Origin: JACVRW01 sp963846505
GTDB lineage: Bacteria; Actinomycetota; Thermoleophilia; Solirubrobacterales; Thermoleophilaceae
DNA: 64,000 nt
Direction: 5' to 3'
NCBI GenBank assembly: GCA_963846505.1
Contig: CAWJWD010000006.1
Span: 124,001 to 188,000 of the forward strand
The position numbers were made by a program, and so were the translations under genes. Shown piece by piece: positions 38,944 to 47,988 of this stretch. The notes beneath the pieces were generated by a model. The model saw only the letters and a list, made by a program, of their open reading frames with translations, was not told where the DNA came from and did not search any database. Position 1 is the first letter of the stretch. Each line of letters opens with the position of its first letter.

Positions 38944-39552
38944 ATGATTACGCTCACTAAGCGCGGCGCATGGCTGACCGCCGCGATCCTCGGCGTGCTC
39001 GCCTTCACCGCCACCACGGCTCAGGCCAGCATCACACCAGTCAACGCCAGAGTCTCAGCCAGCGCGACGAACACCGAGATCGGGTTCGCGGGCGCCAGCG
39101 TGAGATGCCAGCTCTCCACCGCCACAGGGACGATCAACGCGAGCGGCAGCGCCTTCTCAGGCAACCTGAGATTCCCGAGATCCACATGCATCGAAAGCCT
39201 TTTCGCCAGCTCAGTCAGAGTGAGATGCGTCGATCCCAGCTCTTTCACACTCAGATCGAACACATCACAAAGAGGGTCGCTCGCGTCCGGAACCCTCCTG
39301 CTCGACGCGAATTTCGATTGCTCGGTCACCTTCGAGATCATCGACTGCGTCTTGTCGGTCAGAGGTCCCCAAGGACCGTTCAACGCCACCTCCGTCGCAT
39401 GGGTCTTCAACCAGGCGACCCAGCACCTGACAATCCTCGCCACCACAGTCAGCGTCGTCCGCCTCAGAGGGATGGGCCTCTGCCCACCATCGGGTACCGG
39501 CTCCTTCGAAGCCGACTACATCGTCAGTGGCACCAGACTGACCATCTCATGA
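38944..39552 (+). CDS. secreted protein of unknown function, paralogue of 3573-4154
   Basis: A 202-residue exported protein: signal peptide MITLTKRGAWLTAAILG, hydrophobic core, cleavage near AQASI. The mature domain has Ser/Thr/Asn-rich beta-like sequence and several cysteines. It shares with the other copy TNT, VRC-x3-ST-x-GT, TLRS, LDANF, SVRGPQ and a C-terminal ADY with a final LTIS, although the overall identity is low. Arginine AGA codons are frequent, whereas neighbouring genes use CGC. The gene lies downstream of an AT-rich inverted repeat, ending 40 bases before the clpP stop. Not a family I can name. Confidence 0.78.
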   Translation: MITLTKRGAWLTAAILGVLAFTATTAQASITPVNARVSASATNTEIGFAGASVRCQLSTATGTINASGSAFSGNLRFPRSTCIESLFASSVRVRCVDPSSFTLRSNTSQRGSLASGTLLLDANFDCSVTFEIIDCVLSVRGPQGPFNATSVAWVFNQATQHLTILATTVSVVRLRGMGLCPPSGTGSFEADYIVSGTRLTIS

Positions 39553-39592
39553 GCACGTAGCGCGGGGACCGACCAACAGCCTCCATATGAGC

Positions 39593-40246
39593 TCATCCGG
39601 GGTTGGCGACGGCCTCGAAGCCGGCCGGCCGCCGGGTGAGCTCGCGCTCGCTCATGATGCGGTCGATCAGGCCGTACTCGCGTGCCTGCTCGGCGCTGAA
39701 GAAGCGGTCGCGCTCCATGTCGTCGTGCACCTGCTCGACCGTCTGGCCGGTGTGCTCGGAGTAGATCTCGTCCAGCCGCTTGCGCAGCTCCAGCACCTCG
39801 CGGGCGTGGATCTCGATGTCGCTCGACTGCCCCTGGAAGCCCGACGACGGCTGGTGGATGAGGATGCGCGAGTTCGGCAGCGAGGAGCGCTTGCCGGCCG
39901 TGCCGCCGGCGAGGATCAGCGAGCCGGCCGACATCGCCATGCCGTAGCAGACGGTCTGCACGTCGCAGCGGACGTACTGCATCGCGTCGTAGATGGCGAG
40001 ACCGGCGTGCAGCGAGCCGCCGGGCGAGTTGACGTAGATCGCGACGTCCTTCTCCGGGTCCTCGGACTCGAGGTGGATCAGCTGGGCGACGGCGAGGTTG
40101 GCGACCTGGTCGTCGATCTGCTGGCCGATGAACAGGATGCGCTCGTTGAGCAGGCGCGAGTAGATGTCGAACGAGCGCTCCCCACGCGAGGTCTGCTCGA
40201 TCACCATCGGCACGAGCGAGCTGTTGACGCGACCGACCTGCTGCAT
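39593..40246 (-). CDS. clpP: ATP-dependent Clp protease proteolytic subunit
   Basis: Proteolytic subunit of Clp complexes. The 217-residue protein has the active-site Ser106 in YGMAMSAGSL, His131 in RILIHQPSSG and Asp180 in MERDRFF, and the YVNSPGGS segment of the handle. GAGGAGA precedes the ATG at 40246. No clpX or second clpP is adjacent. The start is 23 bases from two operators that also front the ArsR operon. Confidence 0.96.
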   Translation of the reverse strand: MQQVGRVNSSLVPMVIEQTSRGERSFDIYSRLLNERILFIGQQIDDQVANLAVAQLIHLESEDPEKDVAIYVNSPGGSLHAGLAIYDAMQYVRCDVQTVCYGMAMSAGSLILAGGTAGKRSSLPNSRILIHQPSSGFQGQSSDIEIHAREVLELRKRLDEIYSEHTGQTVEQVHDDMERDRFFSAEQAREYGLIDRIMSERELTRRPAGFEAVANPG

Positions 40247-40268
40247 GGTGTCTCCTCTCGGCTAAAGT

Positions 40269-40311
40269 GCAACCTTCTGGTTGCCCGATCATAGCGCAAC
40301 CGTTTGGTTGC
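40269..40311. promoter_or_regulatory. two perfect operators between clpP and the ArsR operon
   Basis: GCAACC-TTCT-GGTTGC at 40269-40284 and GCAACC-GTTT-GGTTGC at 40296-40311, both perfect 6-4-6 palindromes 27 bp apart. They fill the intergenic region between clpP (start 40246) and the SRPBCC gene (start about 40330). ArsR-type regulators bind such palindromes over their own promoter, and the ArsR gene is the second gene of the plus-strand operon. Autorepression is very likely; control of clpP is possible. Confidence 0.8.
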
Positions 40312-40329
40312 ACATCGGAGGTGGTGGTC

Positions 40330-40701
40330 GTGGAGCACGTCGTCGAACGCGAGCTGGTCGTCCCGGACGAACCCGAGCGGGTCTGGGAGTCGCTGGCCGA
40401 ACCGGAGTGGCTGGGCGAGGACGCCTCGATCGAGCTCGAGCCGGCCGGCGCGGTGCGCGCCGGCGAGCGCAGCGGCTTCGTCGAGGAGGCCGAGGAGCCG
40501 CGCCGGCTGACGTTCTGGTGGAGCGCCGAGGGCGAGGAGTCCACCCGCGTCGAGCTGGAGCTGTCGCCCGACGCCGACGGAACCCGCATCCGCGTGGTCG
40601 AATCGCGTCCGCTGGCGCTGCTGGACGCCGTCGGCCCGGACCTCGCGCTCGAGCTGCGCAGCGCCTCGCATCCCGGCACGCCCGAACTGCTCGCCCGCTG
40701 A
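40330..40701 (+). CDS. SRPBCC/AHSA1-like ligand-binding protein
   Basis: A 123-residue START-like protein: EHVVERELVVPDEPERVWES, a WWSAEGEEST strand and a C-terminal helix. GGAGGT at 40317 precedes GTG codons; the one at 40330 has the best spacing. The stop overlaps the ArsR ATG by one base (TGATG). Operons of an AHSA1-like protein with an ArsR regulator are common in actinobacteria, and the ligand bound by the SRPBCC partner may modulate the regulator. Function otherwise unknown. Confidence 0.8.
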   Translation: MEHVVERELVVPDEPERVWESLAEPEWLGEDASIELEPAGAVRAGERSGFVEEAEEPRRLTFWWSAEGEESTRVELELSPDADGTRIRVVESRPLALLDAVGPDLALELRSASHPGTPELLAR

Positions 40702-41039
40702 TGACCGGCGCCGACGGCCCTGACGCCGTCTTCGCCGCGCTCGCCGACCCGACGCGGCGCCAGCTGCTGGCGCGGCTCGGCCAGCGCGGCGAGGCCACGG
40801 CCACCGACCTCGCGCGCGAGCTGCCGGTCAGCCGCCAGGCGGTCCAGAAGCACCTGGGGCTGCTCGCGGCCGCCGCGCTCGTCGCCACCCGCCGCTCCGG
40901 GCGCGAGGTGCTCTACCGCCCCACCCCCGCGCCGATGTCCGACGCGATGGCCTGGATGGCCGAGGTCGGCTCGCAGTGGGACTCCCGCCTGGCGGCCCTG
41001 GAGCGCCAGCTCGCGGAGGGCCGGCCAGCCCGCGCCTAG
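40701..41039 (+). CDS. ArsR-family transcriptional regulator
   Basis: A 112-residue winged helix: DAVFAALADPTRRQLLARLG, ATDLARELPVSRQAVQKHLG as the recognition helix, and VLYRPTPAPMSDAMAWMAEV as the wing and dimerisation helix. No cysteine metal-binding motif, so non-metal signalling. Coupled to the SRPBCC gene. Its own promoter carries two perfect palindromes fitting an ArsR dimer. Confidence 0.92.
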   Translation: MTGADGPDAVFAALADPTRRQLLARLGQRGEATATDLARELPVSRQAVQKHLGLLAAAALVATRRSGREVLYRPTPAPMSDAMAWMAEVGSQWDSRLAALERQLAEGRPARA

Positions 41040-41105
41040 CGCCGAGTGCCCGCCCTTCCACGGCGCCTTCCTGAAGCCGGCTCACCGGCACCCGCCGGGA
41101 AGCGC

Positions 41106-41732
41106 TCAGCGGTCGGTGGCGGCGCGCCAGCCGAGCAGCCCCGCGAAGCCCAGCAGGCCGGCGCCCGCGACGGCGTCGACGGTCGCGAGCAGGCGCGGAC
41201 CGAAGCGGGTGCGCACCGAGGCGACGAGCAGGGAGAGGGCGGTGAAGGCGGTCAGGGTGCCGAGCGCGACGCCGCCGAGCATCGCCGCGGCGGCGGATGC
41301 CGAGGACGCGGCGTCGGTGGCGGTCGAGGCGGCGCCGAAGATCGCGGCCCAGGTGGCGATCGTGAGCGGGTTCGAGGCGGTCGCCGCGAGCGAGGTCAGG
41401 AACGCGCGTCGCGGCGTGGCGACCTCCTCCTCGGACTCGCCGCCCAGTCGCACGCGGAAGGCAGACCAGAGCGTGCGCGCGCCGATCGTGGCGAGCACGG
41501 CCGCGCCGAGCAGGCCCACGACCAGCCGCAGCGCGTCGATCTCGAGCAACGCGGCCGCGCCGGCGAGACCGAGCGAGGCGTAGAGGAAGTCGATCACCGC
41601 CGCCCCGGCGCCGATCGCCACGCCGACGCCGAGCGCGCCGCGCAGCACCGAGCGGATGCACAGCAGCGAGACGGGGCCCGGTTGGGCGCCGACGAACAGG
41701 CCCAGCCCGAAGCCGACCAGCAGCGCGCTCAC
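41106..41732 (-). CDS. LysE-family amino-acid exporter
   Basis: A 208-residue membrane protein, about six helices. The first helix GFGLGLFVGAQPGPVSLLCI, the basic loop and the SLAATASNPLTIATW segment match LysE/RhtB exporters. A cytoplasmic acidic loop GESEEEVATPRR separates the two halves. Start GTG overlaps the TerC stop (GTGA), so the two are coupled. Substrate unknown. Confidence 0.9.
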   Translation of the reverse strand: MSALLVGFGLGLFVGAQPGPVSLLCIRSVLRGALGVGVAIGAGAAVIDFLYASLGLAGAAALLEIDALRLVVGLLGAAVLATIGARTLWSAFRVRLGGESEEEVATPRRAFLTSLAATASNPLTIATWAAIFGAASTATDAASSASAAAAMLGGVALGTLTAFTALSLLVASVRTRFGPRLLATVDAVAGAGLLGFAGLLGWRAATDR

Positions 41733-42709
41733 GAGGCGCCCGCCTTCATCTCCGCCACCCGCTCCTCGCGCTTGGCCTCCGCGTCCGGATCCCGCCTGTC
41801 GGCCCGCAGCGACAGCCCGATCCCGATCGCGAACGCCACGAAGATCAGCACCAGGCTCGCCACCGGCCCGATCTTGATCAGATCCTCGATCAGCAGCTTC
41901 ACCCCCACCAACCCGAGCACGACCGCGATCGTCTCGTCCAGGTAGCGGAAGCGGGCCACGAGGCTCTCGACCAGCACGAACAGCGCCCGCATGCCGAGCA
42001 GCGCGAACACGTTGCCCATCCAGATGATCAGCGACTCGCGGGTGATCGCAAAGGCGGCCGGGATCGAGTCGATCGCGAAGGCGATGTCGGCGAACACGAT
42101 CGCCGCGAGGCAGAGGAACAGCGGCGTGGCGTAGCGCTTGCCGTCCTGCTTGATGAACCAATGCCCGCCCTCCATCTCGGTCGTGACGGGATAGACCTTG
42201 CGCACGAGGCGCACCATCAGGTTCTTGTCCGGATCGACGTTCGAGCCGACGCCGCGGAAGATCCGGTAGGCGAGCACCAGCAACGCCGCGCCCAGCAGGT
42301 AGATCACGACGTGGAACTGCTCGATCAGCGTGACGCCCGCGAGGATGAACACGCCGCGCATCGCCAGCGCGGCGACGATCCCCCAGAACAGCAGCCCGGG
42401 ACGGCGCTCGTAGGGAATCCCGAAGTACGAGAACAGCAGGATGAAGACGAACAGGTTGTCGAGCGAGAGCGAGCGCTCGATCAGGTAGACCGTCGTGTAG
42501 AGGACGGCGTCCTCGCTGCCCTCCAGCAGCAGCACCGGGATCGCGGCCGCCAAGCTGAGCACCAGCCAGCCGATCGACCACAGCACCGCCTCCTTGAAGC
42601 TCGGCTCGCGGCCGCGCGCGAAGAAGTGCAGGTCGAGCCAGAGGAAGAAGAACAGCGAGACGACCAGGCCCACCAGCAGGATCGTGTCCGCGGAGGTCAC
42701 GCCCGGCAC
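41729..42709 (-). CDS. TerC-family integral membrane protein
   Basis: A 326-residue polytopic protein with conserved intramembrane acidic residues: VYLIERSLSLDNLFVFILLF and FADIAFAIDSIPAAFAITRE, the TerC signature with Asp in the membrane. TerC proteins are linked to tellurite resistance and to manganese or metal efflux and protein insertion. A charged cytoplasmic C-terminus follows. Start GTG at 42709, with GTG at 42700 also possible. It is coupled to the LysE gene. Confidence 0.93.
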   Translation of the reverse strand: MPGVTSADTILLVGLVVSLFFFLWLDLHFFARGREPSFKEAVLWSIGWLVLSLAAAIPVLLLEGSEDAVLYTTVYLIERSLSLDNLFVFILLFSYFGIPYERRPGLLFWGIVAALAMRGVFILAGVTLIEQFHVVIYLLGAALLVLAYRIFRGVGSNVDPDKNLMVRLVRKVYPVTTEMEGGHWFIKQDGKRYATPLFLCLAAIVFADIAFAIDSIPAAFAITRESLIIWMGNVFALLGMRALFVLVESLVARFRYLDETIAVVLGLVGVKLLIEDLIKIGPVASLVLIFVAFAIGIGLSLRADRRDPDAEAKREERVAEMKAGAS

Positions 42710-42723
42710 CTTAGAGTGGAGGC

Positions 42724-43855
42724 ATGCTCGGGCACGTGGCGCTGGGAACCTGGAGCGGGGGCCGCTTCATGCACTTCGGGGAGGAACTACCCGAGGAACG
42801 GCTGGAGACGCTGCTGCGCCCCGACGAGCGCGTCCACACGCTGATCACCGCCGACACCTACGGCATGGGAGCGGCGGACAGGCTCGTGGGCCGCACGCTG
42901 GCCGGGGTCCCACGCGACGGCTACCAGCTCGTCGGCGCGATCGGGCACGACTTCTACGAGGGCGAGCGCGACGGTCCACGCGGCTTCCCGCGCTTCACCG
43001 ATCCGCGCCTGCGCAGCCCCGAGCGATACGGCGACTACGTCCGCATGGCCGTCGAACGCAGCCTCGAGCGCTGCGGCGTCGACGCGTTCGACCTGCTGCT
43101 GCTGCACAACCCGGACCGGCGCGGCTTCGAGCACCCGGCGGTCTGGGAGGCGCTGCGCGCGGTGCGAGACGAGGGCCTGACGCGCATGCTCGGCGTCGCA
43201 CCCGGCCCGGCGAACGGCTTCACGCTCGACGTGATCGGCTGCTTCGAGCGCTACGGCGAGCTGATCGACTGGGCGATGCTGATCCTCAACCCGCTCGAGC
43301 CCTGGCCCGGCGAGCTGGCGCTGCCGGCCGCGGCGCGCAACGGCGTCGAGGTGATCACGCGCGTGGTCGACTACGGCGGCTTCTTCCACGGAGATGTACG
43401 CCCCGGCCACGCCTTCGCCCGCAGCGACCATCGTGGCTTCCGGCCCGAGGGCTGGGTCGACGCGGCCTGGGAGCGCTACGCGGCGATGGAGGCGATTCGC
43501 GAGCGCCACGGGCTGACGATGCTGCAGTTCGCGTGCGCCTGGAACCTCGCCCAGGAAGCGGTCGCCTGCGTGGCGCCGACGCTGATCCAGGAGGCCGGGC
43601 CGGACGCCCGCCCGATCGAGGCCAAGCGCGAGGAGCTGGCCGCGGTGCCCGCCGAGCCGCCCTTCTCCGCCGCGGAGCTCGAGGAGATCCGCGACCGCGG
43701 GCGACAACCACGGCTCGATGCTGCTCAAGGGCGCCACGCCCGACCACGAGGGCGAGGAGCGGCCCGACCGCTGGGCGGTGGAGGCACGGCAGCGCGAGCT
43801 GGCCGAGCGCTTCGGAATCGATCCCGAGCGCGACCTGGTGAAGGCTCCGGCGTAG
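42724..43855 (+). CDS. aldo/keto reductase family protein (one frame change)
   Basis: About 376 residues, TIM-barrel NADPH reductase. Family features: TADTYGMGAADRLVGRTL, VERSLERCGVDAFDLLLLHN, TRMLGVAPGP and the cofactor end ACVAPTLIQEAG. The frame changes near 43703, after LEEIRDRG, and resumes as DNHGSMLLKGATPDHEG; removing one base gives the ending at 43855. The catalytic Tyr lies in the DTYG segment. Substrate unknown. Divergent from TerC with 15 bases between starts. Confidence 0.87.
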
Positions 43856-43873
43856 GCCGCGCTCGCAGTCCGT

Positions 43874-45026
43874 CTACTGCTGCAGCAGCTCGGCGCAGCG
43901 CTGCAGCGCCTCGGTGTCCTCGGGCCGTGCCTCGTCGAGGCAGTCCGCATAGGCGCGGAAGTCGGCGGCGTTCGGAGCGGTGCTGGATGCCGCCCGAGCC
44001 GGGATCGGGCACCTGCGGCGTCGGCTGCTCGGGCACCGTCGGCGTGGTCTGCGGCACCGTCGTCTCGTCCTCGGGCGTCGTCGTCGTGAGGCTCGGATCC
44101 TCCTCGTCGCCGGCTGCGCCGAGCGCGTCGCCGAGCGCACCGGCCCCGCCGAGGGACTGGGTCAGCTCCGACAGCGGCCGTGCCCGGGCGGGCGCCTCGA
44201 TCTCCTGGTCGCCGTTGACGTCCCGGAACTCGATCGAGAAGTGCAGCGAGCCGCTCGAGATGCCGTTGAGCGACTGGCGCTGGTCCTCCGGCACGGTGAA
44301 CTCGATCCGTCCCGAGATGCGCCGGATGACGTCGTCGTCGACGCCGACGTAGATGTCGAAGCTGGGGTTCTCGACGATCTCGGCGATGCGGGCGATGTCC
44401 GTCTTGGTCAGCTGCTGCGGCGCGTCCTGCCCCGCGGTCCCGTTGAGGGCCGAGCGGGAGCGGCGCACGAAGTCGTTGAGGTTGTCGAGCACCTCGGTGA
44501 CCTCGAGCGTGCCGGAGACGTGGTGGGTCTTCACGCCCGCGACCGTCTCCTCGCCCTCGTCCTTGGCCTGCCCCAGCCAGCTGCGCGGGTCGAGCCCGAG
44601 CGCGGCGAGCGACGAGCGCCGCTTGCCGCCGCGTCTGGCGAGCTCGCGGTTGGTGCGAGCCACCTCGGCGGCGGGCTGCTCGTAGTAGACGTCCTGGAAC
44701 TTCACGAACGCCCGGTCGCCGGTGGACAGGAAGCCGGTCTGGATCACTTGGCCGTCGCCGTCGGTGCCGAGCTCGAGGTTGAGGTCGACTGAGGGCAGCT
44801 TGCCCTCGTTGGAGCGGAACGGGCCGCTGGCGCGAATCCGAATCGGGTTCTCGAGCTGGTCGTTGCCGTCGAGGTCGAGTTCGGCGTCCAGCTTCAGGTC
44901 GGCGCTGTCGATCGAGCTGCTGAAGGCCTGGTCGAGCAGCCCCTCGACGTCCTGCTTGTCGTCCCCGCCACCGCACGCGCCGAGCAGGAACGCGGGCAGC
45001 AGCAGCAAAAGCAGGAGGCGACGCAC
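43874..45026 (-). CDS. LprG/LolA-like lipoprotein (one frame change)
   Basis: About 383 residues. The N-terminus RRLLLLLLLPAFLLGACGGG is a lipoprotein signal with lipobox LGAC. The body is rich in amphipathic beta strands (SIDSADLKLDAELDLDGNDQ and similar), like LprG/LppX or LolA-type lipid carriers. A Thr/Pro-rich spacer precedes a short cysteine-pair tail; after a break near 43988 the end reads ADFRAYADCLDEARPEDTEA and LQRCAELLQQ. Start GTG at 45026 is the best candidate. It lies divergent to the C5-epimerase gene, 59 bases apart. Confidence 0.8.
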
Positions 45027-45085
45027 GCGGCGCAGGGTATCTACCCAACCGCAACCTTCCCCCACCCGCCCGGTTGAGGAACTTG

Positions 45086-46623
45086 ATGCAGCTTCGACAG
45101 CCATTGCTGCTGGCCGCGCTCACGCTGCTGGTCTGCGCCTGCCCCGCCTCGGCCGGCGAGCTGATCGTCGTCGACGGCGATCACGCCACGCGCGTGGACG
45201 ACCCCGTCGTCCCCACGCGCGCCCAGGCAAGCCTCGGCGTGCCGCCGCGCAGCGCCGCTCCCAGGGCAGGCGCAGCCGCCCCCCGGACCAGCGCTGCCGG
45301 CGCGGCCCGCGCTCGCGCCGCCGGGGCACGCCCGGCCCGCGCCGTACCGGCCGTGGTGCGCGCCCTGGCCACCGCACGCGACAAGGGCAAGCTCGGCGAG
45401 CGCGACTACACCCGCTACCGGCGCGACTACGCCAAGGCCCGGCGCACGCTGGCCAAGCTCGGGGGCTCGCGCAAGTCCCAGCTCGGCTACGTGCTCGGCT
45501 CGGTCGAGCGGCTGGCGCTGACGCGCAAGCTCGGTGCCACGCGCATGCCCGCCGCGTTCCTGCAGCTGCGCCGCAACACGCAGTACTGGCCGCGCATGCC
45601 GTACCCGGCCGTCGGCGACCAGATCTCCTTCCGCGGCAGCCAGATCCTGTTCCAGCACTACTCCGGCGAAGGCCTGCAGATCCAGCCGCTGTCGACCTTC
45701 AAGAAGGCGAACCTGATCCACGGCGCCTGCACCCGCGGCGAGCCGGAGTGCGACAGGACCGCGCTCGCGAGCCTGCTCGACGAGATGACCGGCCTGGCCG
45801 TGCAGCGCGGCAAGCGCTTCATCGCCTGGGAGTACCAGTTCTCCTTCGGCGGCGGCTCGCCGCCGTGGATCAGCGGCATGGCCGAGGCGACGGCGATCCA
45901 GGCCTATGCGCGCGCCTCGCAGCTGCTCGGGCGGCCCGACTACGTCAAGACGGCCAGCAAGGCGCTGCCGGTGTTCATGGTCAACGCCCCGCTGGGCGTG
46001 CGCACGCGCGGCTTCCGCGGCGGCGTGCACTACCTGCAGTACTCGTTCGCGCGCGGGACGTACATCTTCAACGCCTTCCTGCAGTCGCTGATCGGCCTGC
46101 ACGACTACTGGGAGATCACCGGCAGCGCCCGCGCCAAGCGCCTCTACGACCAGGGCGAGCCCGAGGCGCGCGCCGAGATCCCGTACAGCGACCTCGGCGA
46201 CTGGTCGATGTACAGCTACCGCGGCGAGGTCTCCGACTCGAACTACCACGAGCTGCTGCGCGAGTTCCTGCAGAGCATGTGCACGCGCAAGCTCGGCGCG
46301 GAGTACTGCGTCTACGCCAAGAAGTACTCCGGCTACCAGACCGACCCGCCCGAGCTGACGCTGCAGGGTCCCGCAAGCGCCGCTGCCGGCCAGTTCACGC
46401 GCATCCGCTTCAACCTGTCGAAGCTGTCGGCGGTGGAGCTGAAGGTGTTCAAGGGCGGCAAGCAGACCTACACGACGCTGGTCACCTTCTCGCGCGGCGA
46501 CCGCTCGTTCCTGTGGAAGCCGACGTCGCCCTGGCAGCTACCGCATCCAGATCGCGGCCAAGGAGCTGCGCACCGGGTTCGGCAAGAAGGACCGGGTCAG
46601 CGGGCCAGGTCGAGGTCGAGTAG
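45086..46623 (+). CDS. D-glucuronyl C5-epimerase family protein (two late frame changes)
   Basis: About 511 residues. Signal peptide LLLAALTLLVCACPASA, an Ala/Arg/Pro-rich linker, then a helical (alpha/alpha)-barrel-like domain with SQILFQHYSGEGLQIQPLST, AWEYQFSFGGGSPPWISGMA and GGVHYLQYSFARGTYIFNAF. These match the C-terminal domain of D-glucuronyl C5-epimerases. It ends with a beta domain. The frame changes near 46542 and 46609, giving the ending QVEVE. Probably acts on an extracellular polysaccharide, but actinobacterial members are uncharacterised as far as I know. ATG at 45086. Confidence 0.82.
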
Positions 46624-46650
46624 CCCTCGGGCCGTAGGATGAGCGCCTCG

Positions 46651-47849
46651 ATGGCGCCCCGCACGATCCTCTACACGGGCAAGGGCGGCGTCGGCAAGAC
46701 GAGCGTGGCCGCCGCCACCGCCCGCCGCTGCGCCGCCGCCGGCCTACGCACCGTCGTCCTCTCGACCGACCCGGCCCACAGCCTCTCGGACTCCCTCGGC
46801 ACGCCGCTGGGCAACGAGCCGACCCCGGTCGCGGACGGCCTCTGGGGCCAGGAGGTCCAGGCCCAGGAGGAGATGGAGCGCCACTGGGAGCGCGCCCAGG
46901 GCTGGCTCGGCGGCCTGCTCGAGGAACGCGGCGTGGACCGCATCTCCTCCGAGGAGCTGACGGTGCCGCCGGGCATGGACGAGCTGTTCTAGCCTGCTGC
47001 AGCTCAAGCGCCACCACGAGTCCGGCGAGTTCGACTGCGTGATCGTCGACTGCGCGCCGACCGGCGAGACGCTGCGGCTGCTCTCCTTCCCCGACGTCGT
47101 GACCTGGTGGCTGGAGAAGATCCTGCCCTCCCAGCGCAAGCTCGGTCCGCTCGCCCGCACGATGCTCGACATCCCGCTGCCGGGCGACGACGTGCTCGAC
47201 GAGATCGAGCGCCTGGCGCGCAACCTCGTCGCGATGAACGGCATCCTGCGCGACCGCTCGCTGACCTCCATCCGCCTGGTGACCTCGCCCGACCGGATGG
47301 TGGTCAAGGAGGCGATGCGGACCTTCACCTACCTCAACCTCTACGGCTACCTGACCGACGCGGTCGTGGTCAATCGCGTGCTGCCGGAGGCCGCCGACGG
47401 CTACTTCGCCGCCTGGCGCGACGTGCAGGCCGAGCAGATGGAGCTGGTGCGCTCGGCCTTCGCGCCGCTGCCGATCCTCGTCGCGCCCTGGCTGCCGCAA
47501 GAGGTGATCGGCCCGGAGCGGCTCGACGAGCTGGCGGACGAGCTGTTCGACGGGGACGCGGAGGCCGACGCCCTGGACCCCGCCGCGCTGCTGCACGACC
47601 GACCTCTCACAGGAGCTCTCGACCGAGAACGGCCACGCCACCCTGCGGCTGCCGCTGCCGTTCGCCGAGCGCGGCGAGATCGAGCTGAAGAAGATCGGCC
47701 TCGAGGTGATCGTGCGCGTCGGGCCGCAGAAGCGCACGATCATCCTGCCCGCCGCGCTCACCGGCTACGCCGCGCGAGGCGCACGCTTCGAGGACGGCGC
47801 GCTCGAGGTGACCTTCGAGCGAGGCGACGGGGATGCCGGTGCGTCCTGA
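46651..47849 (+). CDS. ArsA/GET3-family ATPase (two frame changes)
   Basis: About 398 residues. A deviant Walker A GKGGVGKTS is near the N-terminus and STDPAHSLSDSLGTPLG follows. After a break near 46992 the chain reads LLQLKRHHESGEFDCVIVDC with the APTGETLRLLSFPD switch. A second break near 47602 restores an ending with HATLRLPLPFAERGEIELKK, the HSP20-like C-terminal domain of ArsA_HSP20 proteins. No metal-binding Cys triad typical of arsenite pumps is seen, so arsenite transport is unlikely; an actinobacterial membrane-protein chaperone role is a guess. ATG at 46651; another at 46639. Confidence 0.85.
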
Positions 47850-47988
47850 GCCGCCCGAGCTCGACGACGCGTTGCGCACGCTCGTGCGCGAGTTCCTGCT
47901 GACCCTGCGCTCGCTGATCGACTGGTACCTGGAGCGCCTCGACCGTCCGCGGCGCGAGCCGCAGGTCGAGGACATCCCGATCGAGTAG
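47833..47988 (+). CDS. 51-residue protein overlapping the arsA end
   Basis: MPVRPEPPELDDALRTLVRE, then a helix FLLTLRSLIDWYLERLDRP and a short acidic end PQVEDIPIE. It overlaps the ArsA stop by 17 bases in another frame and ends directly before the convergent stop at 47989. The codon third positions are G/C-rich and the helix is amphipathic with a Trp-Tyr pair. Conservation with the arsA gene would decide whether it is real. Function unknown. Confidence 0.62.
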   Translation: MPVRPEPPELDDALRTLVREFLLTLRSLIDWYLERLDRPRREPQVEDIPIE

